From assembly GCA_002245135.1 (NCBI GenBank), contig NGBS01000309.1, forward strand, positions 1 to 64,000: a stretch of DNA of 64,000 nt, read 5' to 3'. The translations under genes were made by a program, and so were the position numbers. Below are positions 14,174-28,085 of the stretch, piece after piece. Position 1 is the first letter of the stretch, and each line of letters opens with the position of its first letter. The notes beneath the pieces were generated by a model, which ran no database searches, was not told the origin of the DNA, and worked only from the letters and a program-made list of their open reading frames with translations. This DNA is from Proteromonas lacertae (taxonomy: Eukaryota > Sar > Bigyra > Opalinata > Proteromonadidae).

Positions 14174-17100
14174 ATGGTGGTTATTTTCTTTCTATTCCTT
14201 ATTTTGAAAAGTGCTCTGTCATTAAAGGTAGGTTATGTGTCATTGTCAGCAGGTACAGAAGAATATAAATTGTTGAAAGACTACGTTGATTTGATTAATC
14301 CTGATCTTACTAACAAAATTGATCTAATCGATTTGGCTTACACTGGTCCTCATGATACTACTTTTGCTGGTCAAATATCTCAAACTGACTTAACTGTGGC
14401 ATTGAGTGTTTGTAGAGATAATGTTAATGACGAGCTTGCTGGATTTATTGCTGGTAATGGTACAGTACTGTGGTGTGCAGATATTTTTTCAAACGGAGAT
14501 TGTATGAAAATCAGAATTCATGGCATTTCTGTCTTGCCTGCTATTGAAAAATGTATATACTATTTCATTTAATTTATTTTATAGCAATAATGTTCTTAGC
14601 TCTTCGTTTTTCAAGAAATTTCGCCTTAATTCTCGATAAAGACAATAAAGATTATACTCCATATTATTATGATCATTTAGTCAATATAATTGATATGTAC
14701 GAAGGAACAATTGTATATGAATCTCATAATAAGACTATTGATTTGGACGAATATGTTGCTTCTCTAGCTAACTATGATAGTGTTGTTACTTTACTGCTTA
14801 TTAAAGATGTAACTACCTTGCAAAATATGATTACTAAAAGATCTACTACATATCCAATTGCAAAATATCCAATTTTGTTATACCAAGGTGGAGTTGTTTT
14901 AAAAGATGTTTATATCGCTTTTTCATCAAATTTTGGTGATTTAGAAGGCATGTTTTTTATTACACCCTATAAACAGTCAGTTACAAATAGTAAAACAGCA
15001 AATTTTCATACTGTATCAACAGCTCATTCGACAGTTGATACTGAACAAGCATCAGTTAATGTTGGTATAATTGATATGTTAGGATATGCTGGAGATCATG
15101 TTCCTAGCACTAATATTCATACATTATTCACTTATATATTTGATAAGACGTTTGAATTTCCAGGCGGTGATATTGCAATGTTAAAGAATCATTATACTAT
15201 GACAACTCAATATATGGCAAGTTTTAATGCAGATAAGTCTGTTAATTATCTTTATGAATTTCCAATTGATTTTACATTTCAGTCTTCACAATATATTGGT
15301 GAATTAGTTAATCCTACGTGTAATTTCTTATCTAATCCTGAAGAAGGTACAACAACTTTAGATTATTTACCAATTGTCTTTATACAAGACATGAAGATGT
15401 ATGAATCTGTATTAATGTACGAAATTGTTAGACAAATGTTTAATGATATTAATACTGAAGTATATTATTATAATTATTTATATTTATATAATAGAAAGAA
15501 TTATTAGGAAAAACATTATTCCCTCTTCTGTTCAACTCAAACAAGCCTCAAGCTGAAATTGGTGCAAAATTACGAGAGTTATTCAGTAGTAGTGATGTTA
15601 GAACCATCTTTCTAATGACTTCCATTGAAGATAGAGATTATTATTATGATGCAATAATCGATTTAGATACTGAAATATTCTATTTAGGACCAAATGATGC
15701 AAATATGTGTAAAAGTGATTTAATATTTGGTGATATGTCAGTTCATGTTTATATTGAAATGATTTACAAGTATTTAAGAGATGCAGGATATACTGCTTTT
15801 GCTCTGGTTGGCTCTCCTAATGAGTATATATATATATATTTGAAAATATTAATGAATATAGATTTGGTAAGAATACAAGATCACTGATAAAACAATATGC
15901 AATTGATCATGGAATGAAAGGTGAAGAAATATTTGAAGTGCATATTGATAATGCTACTGAATCAGAAACAAACGCAGTTGCTGATAAAATATATGGTAAA
16001 TATGGTGATTGTATATATATTTCCATTTATATTTGAATAGATGGTACTGCAGTTGTTGTTACATCTGAAAAAATGTATTTAGGTCCATTATTAACAACAT
16101 TTAAGAGTAAAAAGATAAGGCATGATAATCATTATGAAGTTATATCATTGAATCTTGATCAAATGATTGTCAGAGAATATGGTGAACCAAATGTATATAT
16201 TATATATAATTATCATTAAATAGTTTGATGGAGTAATATTTGCTGCTCACAGTAGTAATGAAATGGGATCTAAACACTTAGAACCTTACCAAAATTATAT
16301 AGAACAAATAAGTTCTTACAAGCCTAAAATGATTTCAGCTGTAGGCTACATACACGATTTAATGGAATTAATTACCGATGCTATTTACTCATCATCATCA
16401 ACATCTCCTAACTTGTATCAGGAGTTTATTTATCATACAACAATTGAAAACAGAGCATATGGATTTTATGAGATTTACAATAATGGTATTGCAAGAGGAG
16501 AAATACATTTGTTTAGAGTATAATTTCCATTGTTATTTTGTTTATAGTTAAATGACAATAATGAAGCTTCTGTTGTATATAATCCATCATTTGTATCAGA
16601 ATCATTTGCTTTTAATAAAGAAGATTTACTATGTAAATATACAAATGGAGAAATGACAGAAGAATTTAAAAAAATATACAAAATTGGTATTATACTAAAC
16701 ATTGAAAATCCAATTGAATTAAAGACTGTTGATGCATTGCAGTTTATTATTCAATTAATTAATTTGAATGGTGGAATAAATGACAGAAGAATTTCATCTG
16801 TTACAATTGGTTGGAAAGTTGATGATGATTTTGCTGATTTTAAGACCAAAGTGAGTGAAATATTGGATGATAAAGACTTATTATATTTGGTAGGAACAAC
16901 AGATGAAAATGAAAGAGAAGCAATAGCTGATATATTAGTTAAAAAAGATAAGTTGTTATTTTCTATATTTATTAGTGGAGGAGAAACTGAATATGAGAAT
17001 ATAATTCAAATTAATGCAATTCCTAATCAATTATTTACTCTCACTTTCCATTATTTTTTACAGGCTACTGATTATTATGTTATTGTTTATGATAAAGATA

Positions 17101-20100
17101 GAATGTATTATATATATAATATTATTATTTAAAATAGAACTCATCAACGTTTATATGATTATATTAACACATATTCTACAACATTAGATAAAAATCAAAT
17201 TGATGATATTGTATTCTCATCTACTGATCATGATTATCCTACAAAGGTTACACAATTGAAAAATGCTGTTCAAGGTAAAGATTTCTGTTTCATTTTATCA
17301 TTTATTGATGATTATACTGAAGATTTTTTAACTGAATATGAAAATCAAGGTTTAGATAAGAAGAAATACCCAGTAATATTAATGGATTATACAATCAGAA
17401 ATACAGCGAATACAAAGAATGAAGCTGTTTATAAAGAACACTATTTCTTTGGTTCATATTCTCCAAACCTAGTTAATATTTTGAATAATGCACTTACCAC
17501 ATCTGTTAATACTTACTTTGGTAGTTCATTTGATTTATTAGATGATGTAAGTATGGCATTTTATAATTCATATTTGTTTATGGATGCTGCAGTTAAAAAT
17601 AGTGCTGATTTAAAAGCAACAACCCTTCGATCGTATTTCTATCAATCTGGTGTTGATACTCCAGTTGGAGTTCTTTCAATTGATAAATCAAATTATGTTG
17701 ATGTATATCCATTTTTGTTTCAAATTCATGAAGATTCTCAAGAAACAATAACGAAAATGAATCAAGCTATTTCTCCTCAACCTTATTACAATAAATTGCA
17801 TGATGATAAGTTTTTAGTAACAAGTTTCTCATCAAAACCATATGTAATACAACAAGTTACTGAATTTGTAGGAATTGCTTTTGTATTAGATTTGAACGAT
17901 TTAGGAAGAACTAAATCATATTATGCATATTTACAAGGTGTAAACGAAATAGAAAAGTATAATAGTGAAGGTGGAATAAAACAAGTGCCAGTTAGATATG
18001 AATTATTCAATTGTCCAACCAGTGAAGATCAAGCAGCAGGTGGTGTTATATCAAGAAAAACCAGATCATTCTATTATACAATTGGAGGATGTAGTCCAAC
18101 AGTTGAGAAGTTTTTCTCACCTTCTTATCAATCAATTGAAGCATTATTGTTCTATACTGCTCGAAATGTAGGAAATGAATGTATTCAGAACATATTATAT
18201 ATGAATACTAATCCATACCAAGAATTATATCCTATTGGATTAAGGATATTATATAATGGTATAACAAAACCAATTTTGGTTTACAATGCTGATGAGTCTT
18301 ATAAAACTAGAATACAATTGTTTAAATCAATAATGAATGAAGCTGGTGAAGGAATAACTTATGAAGCTGCCATTCATGTAGAAACTCTTGAAACTGATAT
18401 AGATATTGAAATTGGTGTTATTCATACATTATTAGCAGAATCACCTTATCTTGTGATTATGTTGGAATATAATTACATTGAATCATTTTTGAAAGCTTGG
18501 AATAAAAAGATTTGCCAAGCTGAAGGCTTGACCCAAGAAGAATGTAGTGAGAAATATTTACTTTATATTATTGATTATACTCATATATTTATAGATAGTA
18601 GTTATTCTTATGGTTATTATTTCTTTACTGCCTTTGTTGATGATAAATCAGAAGAAACTACAGAATATTTACAATTAGCAAAAGATATAGGAGATGTTGA
18701 TTATCATCCAACTGAATATGATGTATTGACTTATATAACAACAGTATTTGTTATGCAAACACTTTCTGAATCTGCAACTACAAAAGTATCTGATGTAAGA
18801 AATCAGTTATATAAAACTTCAATTACTTCAACATTAGGTGTGATTAAATTATCAGCTGATAATCAAGTTACCGATTCTATTAATATAGCAAGAGTTGATA
18901 AAGATGGTAATTTATTATATGATTCAACTATTACTCAAATATGGCCAACTAGTCCATACAGATTAACGATGAATATTTTAGAATATGAATATTGTGATTG
19001 GCAAAATAATATTGGTAGTGAACAGTATAAGGAATTTGTATTATTTGGAGCTATTATACCAATAGCTAAAGCTAATATGTATGAAGGAATATCGTTTTTA
19101 GATTCACTGTATGCAGCCACTTTAAAGGTAATGGCTGATGGAGGTGTTCTAGGAAAACAGATTGATTTAGTTGTATTTAATGATGGAAATGATCCAGTGA
19201 TTGCTGCTAAAAGACTTCGAGAATATTATAAGAAGTATAAAGCTACTATTTACTTTGGTGGATGGACAACTAAGATAAGAAATGCACTTCATGAAGTTGC
19301 ATTAGAATTGAACTTAATATTATTCTATCCAAATGACTATGAAGGCTATGAATGTCATTATAATGGTTTATATTTAGGAACTCCTAATACTGCTTATTAT
19401 TATATAACCACATGGATTTTAGAGAATCAAAAGGACACATTGATATTGCTTTATACGTCTACTGACTATTCTAAGGCTTTAGCAAATACATTCATCAATC
19501 AGTTGAGTTTTTATTCAATTGAATTTGATTATCAATTCAGTATTCCAATAGATAATGATGATGTTAATAGTGTATTAGATATTATAAAAACAGTAGCTCC
19601 ATCAGGTGCAATGATTGTTTCAACATTAGAAGGTGATTCAGCAATGTTATTAGCTTCTCAAATGAAAGATAATCAAATGGAGTCTTCACTCTATCCAATG
19701 CTTAGTAAGAATATTGATAATATGCAAATTGAAGATCTTGGTGATGATATGGTTGGTCATTATTCGATGTTCTCATTTAATGGAAAAGGAAAAACTGATG
19801 AAGTGAATCAAATATTAGAAACTGGTGTGAAAGATTTAGTTTCATTGTTTACATATTTACCACAATTTGTCACAAACACTGCAAGAGGTTATTCAATGGT
19901 ATTAATAGCAGCAAAATTAGTGAATGAAGCTAAATCAACCAATATATCGATCATTAGACCATATATTTATACAGTTACAACTGCAACCCCTTCAGGTGAG
20001 ATAAAATTTGATTCAAGTAATCAAGCCTCTGTTTCTATGTCAATTCAAACAATTTCCAAGGATGGTGAAAAATATGAAGTGACTAATATCTATGAAACAA

Positions 20101-23100
20101 GTACAGATATAAAAATGTATCAATACTATTCACTGTATAATGATGCTTCTCAAGTTTTTCAATGTGATGCAAAAGGTTATAATATCATTCCATCAAAAGT
20201 AGTTAAAATTGGATTATTCTTTTCCACAACAGGATCTTTAGCTGAAATCCATAGACCTGTAATGTATGGTGCATTAATTGGACTTCAAGAGTTGTATGAT
20301 TTGGGAGGTATATTGGGTTATATTCCTGTAATTGTAATAAAGAATTATGAATCAGATAATAATATGATATCTGAAAAAGCATATGAATTATTCTCAGATG
20401 AATTAGTATCTGTAGTAATTGGTTGTTATGATTCATTCTGTAGAAAAGCTGCTCAAGTTTATTCTATTGAATATAAAGTTATATTCTTTTACCCAAGAAA
20501 ATCAGTTGGAGAAGAATGTGATTATTCGACATTCTATATTGGTCCAGTTCCTAATCAATATATTCCAAGTTTGTTTGATTATTTAATTACATTATCAGTT
20601 ACAAAAGAAATATACTTCATTAGAAGTGATGATGCTGATTCTGAAATTTTGCAACGAATAACTGAATATGAAGCTGAAGGCTTGTTTATTTCAAAAGGTA
20701 GTACAGTTATTTCATCCAATAATTCTTTATCTACTGCAATGCTAACAAGTATAGTACAAACTGCTCTCAGTGGAGGAGGTGTATTAATGGTTGCTATAAA
20801 TGACACTCAAGATTTACAAACATTTTTAAGAATTTATACTGCATTAAGATTAGATGTAAATAAATATCCAGTAGTTGATCTTTTATCAGAAGTTGAACAT
20901 TATGAAACATTTGATAATGCTTATAAGAGTAACATTTATCTTATTGCTAGTTATTTCTATGATATTACATCAGAAGAGAATAAGAAGTTTTTGACTCAGG
21001 CAATTGATATTACCACAATTAAGCATCCTACTTCTGGAACAAATGCTGCTTATGGTGCTGTTAATTTATTTGTAAGTGCTGCAAATGATGTAGGTGAAAT
21101 GAATATTGATAAGATTAGACAAAGATTAGGTAAAGTATCAACAGTAGATGGTTCTGGAACAATTGAAATGACTGATTCGCATTACTGTAAATTACCTTTA
21201 TTTATAGCAAGATATGATGATGATGGTGTAAAAGAAACAACTGTTTCATCCAATTATAATTTACAAACACCTCAAGCATGGAATTGGAATTTAGATGAAA
21301 GTTATGGAACTCAATGCTCATTTGATGAAAGCATTAATAAGAATCAGTATGAAGTTGATGCAAAGAGAGTTTTGCTATTGGCTGCAATTACAGGTGGTTT
21401 ATCTGAAGCAACATTAGGAGCAGTTGATGCTTTTAAAATTGCTGTAAATGAACTGAATGATAATAATAATGGTGTTATAGGTTATACTCTAAAAGGTGAG
21501 ATTTATGATACTCAATCAAGTGCTGATGAATGTAAGCAATTGATTACAGATTATGTCAATAATTACAAACCACCAGTTATTTTCTTTGTAGGAAGTACTG
21601 CATGTAGAGATGCAGTAATTCAGCTTTTAAAAGAGAATAATGTAATGATATTTACTTTATTCCAACAAAATTTAGATTTTTGTAATGAGAATATAATGAT
21701 ATCTACACATCATATTACACTGGATAAGCCATTGATTAATTCAGTTAGGAATAGAATGTATGATGAAATTGTTGTTGTTGTTGATCAAGACTATTTTGAA
21801 GGATCTGGTGAATATATTTATAAAGAATTATCTGATTTATCAGTCAATACTGCATATTATGCATCCGCGTCAGATGCTGAAGAGAAATTTAAAAGTTGGT
21901 ATGATAATAATGTTACAAATGTTGCTGTAATATATCGTGGTTTCTTTGATGGTTTTGATAAGATAGCAAAGAGTCTAGATCATTATAACTTGACAGAACC
22001 AAATGTTAGATTGATAGTAATTGAACCAACTAGTACAATATATTTATCAGAATACAGAAAGTATGAAGTTTGGGAAGCTTATAGAGCAGCTGATGAGTTT
22101 AAAGAGAATGTTGATTTCTATAACAAGATGAGTGCAAGAATGAACAAAGAAACAACAACAGTAACAGATATTACTTCTGCTTTATATTCAAGCGCACTTA
22201 TATGGGCAAATGCTGTTGAAGCAGCAAAATCTTTTAGATCAGATGATGTAAGACCATATATGGCTTCTTTAGTGTTTAATAGTCCAGAAGGACAAATGCA
22301 ATTTGGTTCAAACAACTATTTGAAAAGAAGTATATCTGATTCGTTTATGAATGAAGATGGTTCAAGTAGATTAATCCATTATACACAATATATGCATGTT
22401 CCAGAAGCATATAAACCATCAGCAGCTGGTATTTATAAGATTTGTGATTTTGATAATATTTATATCCAAGAAGGAAGTGATGTTCAAACATATATAATTG
22501 GTATTGCATTATCATTCTCAGGTTCATTGAGAGAAAAAGAAAGCCCAGTTTTTGATGCATTATTTTCAGCTATTACCTATTTGAATGATAATGATAGAGT
22601 GTTGAGTTATTATTTAAATTATAAAGTATATGATATTCAATCTGATCCAAATAATTATGCTAAAGTATTAACGACTGCCTTTGATGTTGATAAAGTTTCA
22701 TATGTATTTGGAGGTTTTACACCTTATCATTATGATTATATTGTGAACTTTATGAATGATAGAGATGAATATTTCTTCTTCTGTGGAAATGTTTATAGTG
22801 ATTCTTGTCCAAAGAATGTTTTAGCAGCTCAATTATATCCACAACAGATTGCCGAAGCTGCTGTAAGAAAATCAATGGAAGATGCTACTCAAGTGGTATT
22901 AGTTCATTCAACCAGTAATTTTTCATCAGCTATTAATACTTACATTGAATCAAGACTTGGTAATTTGAACATATTGTTAATGGGTAATATAGAATATCAA
23001 GGAACGCAGAACTCCCAACAAATAAAGAGATTGTCAATTGCAAATAGTGGTGGTTATTTCATTGCTACATTTGAAGAAAGGGATTTATTTGAACTATTTA

Positions 23101-25897
23101 TGAATGATTTGTGTAGTTTTGGTATGTCACCTCCTAATTGGGTTGTTTTATCAACAATATTTGATGAGAATGTGTTAATTGAAGTAGAACCAAAATGTAT
23201 GAATGGTCATAAAGTGATTGGTAGTTATTTTGAATCAGTAGGTGATAAAAGTTTGACAGATTTTGAACCTTCTTATTTGTCATCTATTTTTAATCAAGAA
23301 TTACATATTAATATTGGTACTAATAAATATTTCATTACACAATATGAATCAGCCTTTTCTTTGATGTATTATTGGAAGACTGTTATTACAAGTGCAAATG
23401 CATTTGACTTATCTTCTTTTTCATTGTTATATAATTACTATGTTGATACTCCATCAGATTCATTCGAATTGAATGGAAATCATTTATTTAACAGATATGT
23501 ATATTCAGGTATTATTCAAAACCAAAAAATACAGATTAATTGGCATCCAACAGCTTATATTAATCCACAAATATATAATCAATGGAGTGGTGATTTAAGA
23601 GGCTATGTTTGTGATTGGAATAGTGGATTTGAACCATTACATAATACAGAACCAATTCATATTGCATTTGTTCATGAAAGTGATATAGGTACCATAAGTG
23701 AAAAATACAATTTGTTGATTCAGAATATGGCAATTGATGAAATAAATGAAGGTAATGGAGTTTTAGGAAGAATGTTAATTCCAGATCATTATTTTGTAAT
23801 TAGTTCAAAAGTATATGCACAAATGAGAACAATTATTACAGAAACTGAGAATTTGAAGATGATATTTGGTTGTATGACACCAGAATGTAGAACTGAAGCT
23901 CAAAGGTATTTTGATGCTGCACAAACAGAAGTATTATTTGGTTATTTAGGAAGAGAAACAGGTGACACATGTAATAGTGATATGATTATGCTAGGACCAA
24001 CAGTCAATCAAAAGGCAGAAGCGACTTTATACTATATAAAACAGATGGGAATGATGGATGTAATAATAATAGGTAATGCACAAAATTCGTATATATATTT
24101 ATCTATTCTTATCTTATATTTATTAGAACATATACTCAATCACTAATTATCAAGGATGTAGCAGAAGAGTTAGAGTTTAATGTAATTGATACATTCTTAT
24201 TTTCATCATATAATCCAACAGAAATAGCAAATATAATGGAAGAATTTGGAGAATTATTACAGGATTACGAAATGATTATGATTTTAGACTTATTCTCAGG
24301 AGCAGAACAAGATAAATTCTTAACATCCTATTATGCTTCAACTTTATTTAATCGAGATTATTATACTATGTTTTTATTCAATTTTGATCCACATGATTTA
24401 TCTCAATCAAACACTGATTCATTATCTGGTTCCTATTTAGTATCTGCTTACAATGCAGAAATAAAAAGTACAACTTCAGGTGCATTTTCAAGTTCTGTTA
24501 AGCAAATATATCAGAATGCAATTACATTAGGTGAAATATTTGAAACAAGTTACAGTTCAATATATTTATGGAAAGCTGCAGTAGAATATGCTAAAAGTAA
24601 TGGTGATTCTGCTGATGAATGGCCTGATTTTAGATATATAAGATTGAGTTTGAAGTATGTAACATATGATGGTCCAGGTGGTGTAATATCAATACAATAT
24701 GATAATCATGCTAAAAGAGATATTTATATATTTAGAATATCAGGTTCTAGTAAAATTCAAGTATTCCCAAATCAAGGAAAAGAATCACAATATGATGCAA
24801 AACTGGTATATTTAAATGAAGAAGATTGTAAATTTGGTAAAAATAGAGTGTTATATGAGAGTAATCCAATAATGATTTATCTGGTAATAGTTTTTATGGC
24901 AATTTTGGATGTAATGTGTCTAGGTACAGGAATAGTTATTTACTTGTTTAAAACTACAAAAGTGATTCATGCTGCTTCACCATTATTTTTATATTACACA
25001 TTATTAGGTTTAGTTATATTAAGTTTTAGTGGTATGATTTTCACATTCTATCCAGATGATGTAGTTTGTGCTTTTAGAGTATGGTGGTTAGCTTTATCTG
25101 TTGATTTTGTGTTTAGTATATTGGTGTGTAAAGCATGGAGAATTCATAAATTATTTAATAATAAAGAAATGAAGAGAGTAAAAATATCAAATATGATGTT
25201 GTTGGAGATAATTGGTGGTATTGAGTTAGTTCAAGCAATATATTTGATGATTTGGTGGTTAGTTGATAGAGCAGAATATACAGAAACATTTAGTGTTGAT
25301 TATTCAAATTATTTAGATGATTATTACATTAGAGAATGCACAGCCAATTATATATTCACTTATATTGAAATAGTAGCTGTAGTATTGCTATTTTTATTTG
25401 GAGCTAAATTAGCTTGGGATACAAGAAAAGCATCATCAGAGTTTAATGAATCAATCAGTTTAGCATCATCCATAGTGTTGATGATTATTTTAGGTATATT
25501 GGAAATACCATTGAACTTGTTAATGGAGAAACAACCAGATACATTGTTGATGTTAAGAAGTTTAGGTGTAGAATTGGCTGTATTAGCTGTATTGTTATTG
25601 ACCTTCACACCAAAGATAATGTATTTGTGGGTAAACGTGATTCAAAACAGTACAACATTTGGTGGTTCAAGCTCTTTATCTCAATCTTCCAAACAATCTA
25701 GAAGTATAGCGAAAAGGAATTGTAGAAGAGGAAGATTCTCATTAAAGCCTGATGTATTTGTTTGTGGTGATATTGGTGTTTGTACAATATCAATGCCTGA
25801 TTTATTCTACAATGATGGAGGAAGTAGTCGTGCTTGCTCAAGTAGAAGAATGAATAGTGGGATGTCATTAAGAAAATCTGAATCTACCAATAATTAA
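14174..25897 (+). CDS. Giant class C GPCR-like receptor with nine tandem Venus-flytrap modules, copy 2 (complete)
   Basis: The nine exons are separated by eight introns: 14553-14584, 15460-15494, 15824-15861, 16011-16040, 16193-16223, 16518-16547, 17105-17137 and 24089-24126. They join to exactly 3,818 codons plus stop with no frame break. A signal peptide (MVVIFFLFLILKSALS) is followed by nine type I periplasmic-binding-protein modules of about 385 residues. Their boundaries fall near 15319, 16632, 17850, 18993, 20163, 21315, 22443, 23610 and 24827, most marked by a linker cysteine (often CDW or CDF). Module 5 keeps YPNDYEGYEC, recalling UrtA-type urea/amide binders; others have diverged. 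After CKFGK at 24827 comes a 7tm_3 (GABA-B-like) domain ending near 25620, with the family-like stretch FNESISLASS before helix 6. A Ser- and Arg-rich cytosolic tail of about 90 residues closes the protein. Expected role: plasma-membrane chemoreceptor coupling to G proteins. Ligand and coupling are inference. Confidence 0.92.
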
Positions 25898-25968
25898 CTC
25901 ATTTTATTATTTTAATGTTTTTTTTTTTTCTTTTGAAAATAAAAATTTTAAATAAATAATATAAACGA

Positions 25969-26713
25969 TTAATAATCCATCTCCATTTCTGCTATTTTTG
26001 ATTCATTCACTATTGGAGGTGGTGGTTCATTAACAGTTGCTGTTGCTGTTGTTGTTTGTGGAACTTCAGTTGGCAGTATATTTGACAAATCAGTAACAGC
26101 TGGATTTATTAAATCTGATACATTAACGTTTGGATCAATTTCTTGTAAAAATCTTTGTAAGTTTTCATTATCCTCTTCAGTAGCTTCTCCATCATACACT
26201 CTTACTTGTTCTTGTTCATGAGTCATGTCTCTTAATTCATCAACTAGAGCAGCGGCTTTGTATATATTCGAGAAATGTTCTGAATTATCTCTCACAAATT
26301 CTGCAGTGATTCTATTATTCTCAAAATTGCTGATCATATCCATTGTTTCTTTTAAATTAGATGCTACAGTCTGCAACATTTTATGATATCTCAATGCATT
26401 ATTTCTTCTTCTCATAAGCATCATAATTTTTGCTCTATATACATCTGATAAAAACTGTTCTTTCTGCATATTCTCATACTCTGTTTTAGATTCGTTCATA
26501 ATTGTTTGACTTCTAATCAAAGTATATTCACTAGAATAAATACAGTTGAGAATAGTATATTTGTTTATCTTCTATAAAAGAAGTTAAACTTTTTAATCTA
26601 TTCATTAGTTGTTCAAATTTACTCTGTGGATCTTTTGTTGCTTCAGCTACATCATTCTTACATTCACTTTCTGCAGACACATTACTTCCATCTTTTGCAC
26701 AAGCATTGCCCAT
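25969..26713 (-). CDS. CHMP6/Vps20-like ESCRT-III subunit
   Basis: The protein begins MGN, a start that suits N-terminal myristoylation as in CHMP6. It then shows the long helical hairpin typical of Snf7-family proteins: charged heptads through YRAKIMMLMRRRNNALRYHK, then an acidic C-terminal half with QEIDP. CHMP6 links ESCRT-II to ESCRT-III polymers in membrane budding. Length is about 243 residues, against about 200 in animals; the extra length is a Thr/Pro-rich tail ending IAEMEMDY. The frame is interrupted at 26531-26543. A 13-base intron-like stretch (GTAT to CTAG) would restore it, as would one extra base. Family assignment rests on pattern, not on a diagnostic motif. The gene is transcribed toward the 3' end of the preceding receptor, only 71 bases away. 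Confidence 0.65.
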
Positions 26714-26871
26714 GAATTACTCTTAAAATTCAAAAACAAAAGAATATTCAAACTTAAAACAAGCTTGATAAACGTTTTTACACTTATAATACAAAAGAAC
26801 AAATAAAAAGATGACTAGACATATTAATATGTTTTTAAAATTCTTAATTATTACTTTTTATGAAATAATAA

Positions 26872-27985
26872 TCAATGAGTTTCATCATCATCATCAATAA
26901 CTCCTTCCTGTTCATATTCTGGCATTTCACTCTCCTTATAATCACCAACATACTCTTCATTAGTCTCAATTACATTATCTTGATCACCACCTTCATCATC
27001 ATCAGTTGCATATAATATTTTCAATATTCTTCCACATACAGATGGATCATCTTCAGTAACATTCTCATTCTGTAATAATACTTCAATATCACGCAATTTA
27101 CCATAGTAAAAATCTCTTTCTTCTTCAAATCCTTCCATTGCTGATTGCTTTTCTTCCACTTCTTGTTCTAAGGATGCTATTTGTTGTCTTAAATGTTGTA
27201 TTAATTCACTATTATCTTCTGCAGGTAAAGATGGTGGTTTATTATGTTGTTGTTGAGGAGATACTGGCATTTTCTGTTGTTTAGATTGAATTGGTTGTCT
27301 TGCAGGTTTTGTGGCTGTTGGTTTTTTAACACTGCTCATTCCACTATCTGCAGCTGCAGCTGCTGCTCGTGCTTTGGAGGCTGCTCCTCCTGCTGCTGGT
27401 CTTCTTCCACCTGCACCACTAGATGGAGCTGATCCTGCAGTTCCAATGAATTTCTCACATCCTTTTGATTTTGCTCTTCTACTTACGGGATCATATTCCA
27501 TATCTTCACGAGCTGTTTGGTCGAAAAAGGCTTTCAACCATTGCATGAATTCTAAATTATCTTGGTATTTACCTCGTATCAGCTTTTCTACTTCGATATA
27601 CTATTTATATGATAATAATAACATTGTTCATAGTAAATTTGATATTTATAATATACTCTATCAATTCCATTTTTATCAAATGCTCTCTGCAGTAATTTAT
27701 AATTATTAACATATTGATAATCTTGATTTCCTCCAAAATCAACTCTTGACATTGGTATGGAACCTATAATAATGTGATAAATATGTTTGGTTAATACCTG
27801 GATATAGTGCATCCATAATTTGACATGCAATAGCACCTACCAATAATTTAATAAATATTAAAAATACCAGAACATGTATCTTCGATCTTTTGTATATGCA
27901 TTTCTAGGAATTCATTGATCCACTTAATAATCTCCGTTTTTGGAACGAAATACGCAGGATCCATCATACCGATTTTCTTTGACAT
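26872..27985 (-). CDS. EB1: EB1-family microtubule plus-end tracking protein
   Basis: Four exons with introns 27837-27867, 27764-27797 and 27601-27656 join to 330 codons with no break. The calponin-homology domain (about residues 5-115) contains MMDPAYFVPKTEIIKWIN, AIACQIMDALYPG, NYKLLQRAFDKNGIDR, LIRGKYQDNLEFMQWLK and FFDQ, all close to EB1. A Pro/Ala/Gln-rich linker follows. The EB homology coiled coil (about residues 205-260) has EEERDFYYGKLRDIEVLLQ, the cargo-binding four-helix core. The acidic tail ends DETH rather than the EEY or EEF that recruits CAP-Gly proteins in animals. EB1 binds growing microtubule ends and recruits SxIP-motif partners such as CEP104, encoded 2 kb away. Start choice: the ATG at 27985 lies six codons before the conserved MMDPAYF. 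Confidence 0.96.
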
Positions 27986-28085
27986 TGATATTGAAATTAT
28001 AAAAGAAAAAAACTGATTTTTGAAATTTGAGACTCGATCTGATCTTAGAATTTCTCATTCAATTTTCATTTTCAAATATTTCAAA
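27986..28085. promoter_or_regulatory. Short divergent promoter between EB1 and LZTFL1
   Basis: Only 100 bases separate the two ATG codons, so the genes probably share one bidirectional promoter. The stretch is AT-rich with pyrimidine tracts (TTTCTCATTCAATTTTCATTTTC) just before the LZTFL1 start. No TATA-like element stands out from the base composition. Confidence 0.5.

Noticed and set aside
14174-25897. Alternative genetic code
   Set aside because: Frames of more than 2,000 codons end in normal stops, and SKP1, EB1, CEP104 and Tat-SF1 end at expected positions with TAA, TAG or TGA. No conserved residue falls on a stop codon.
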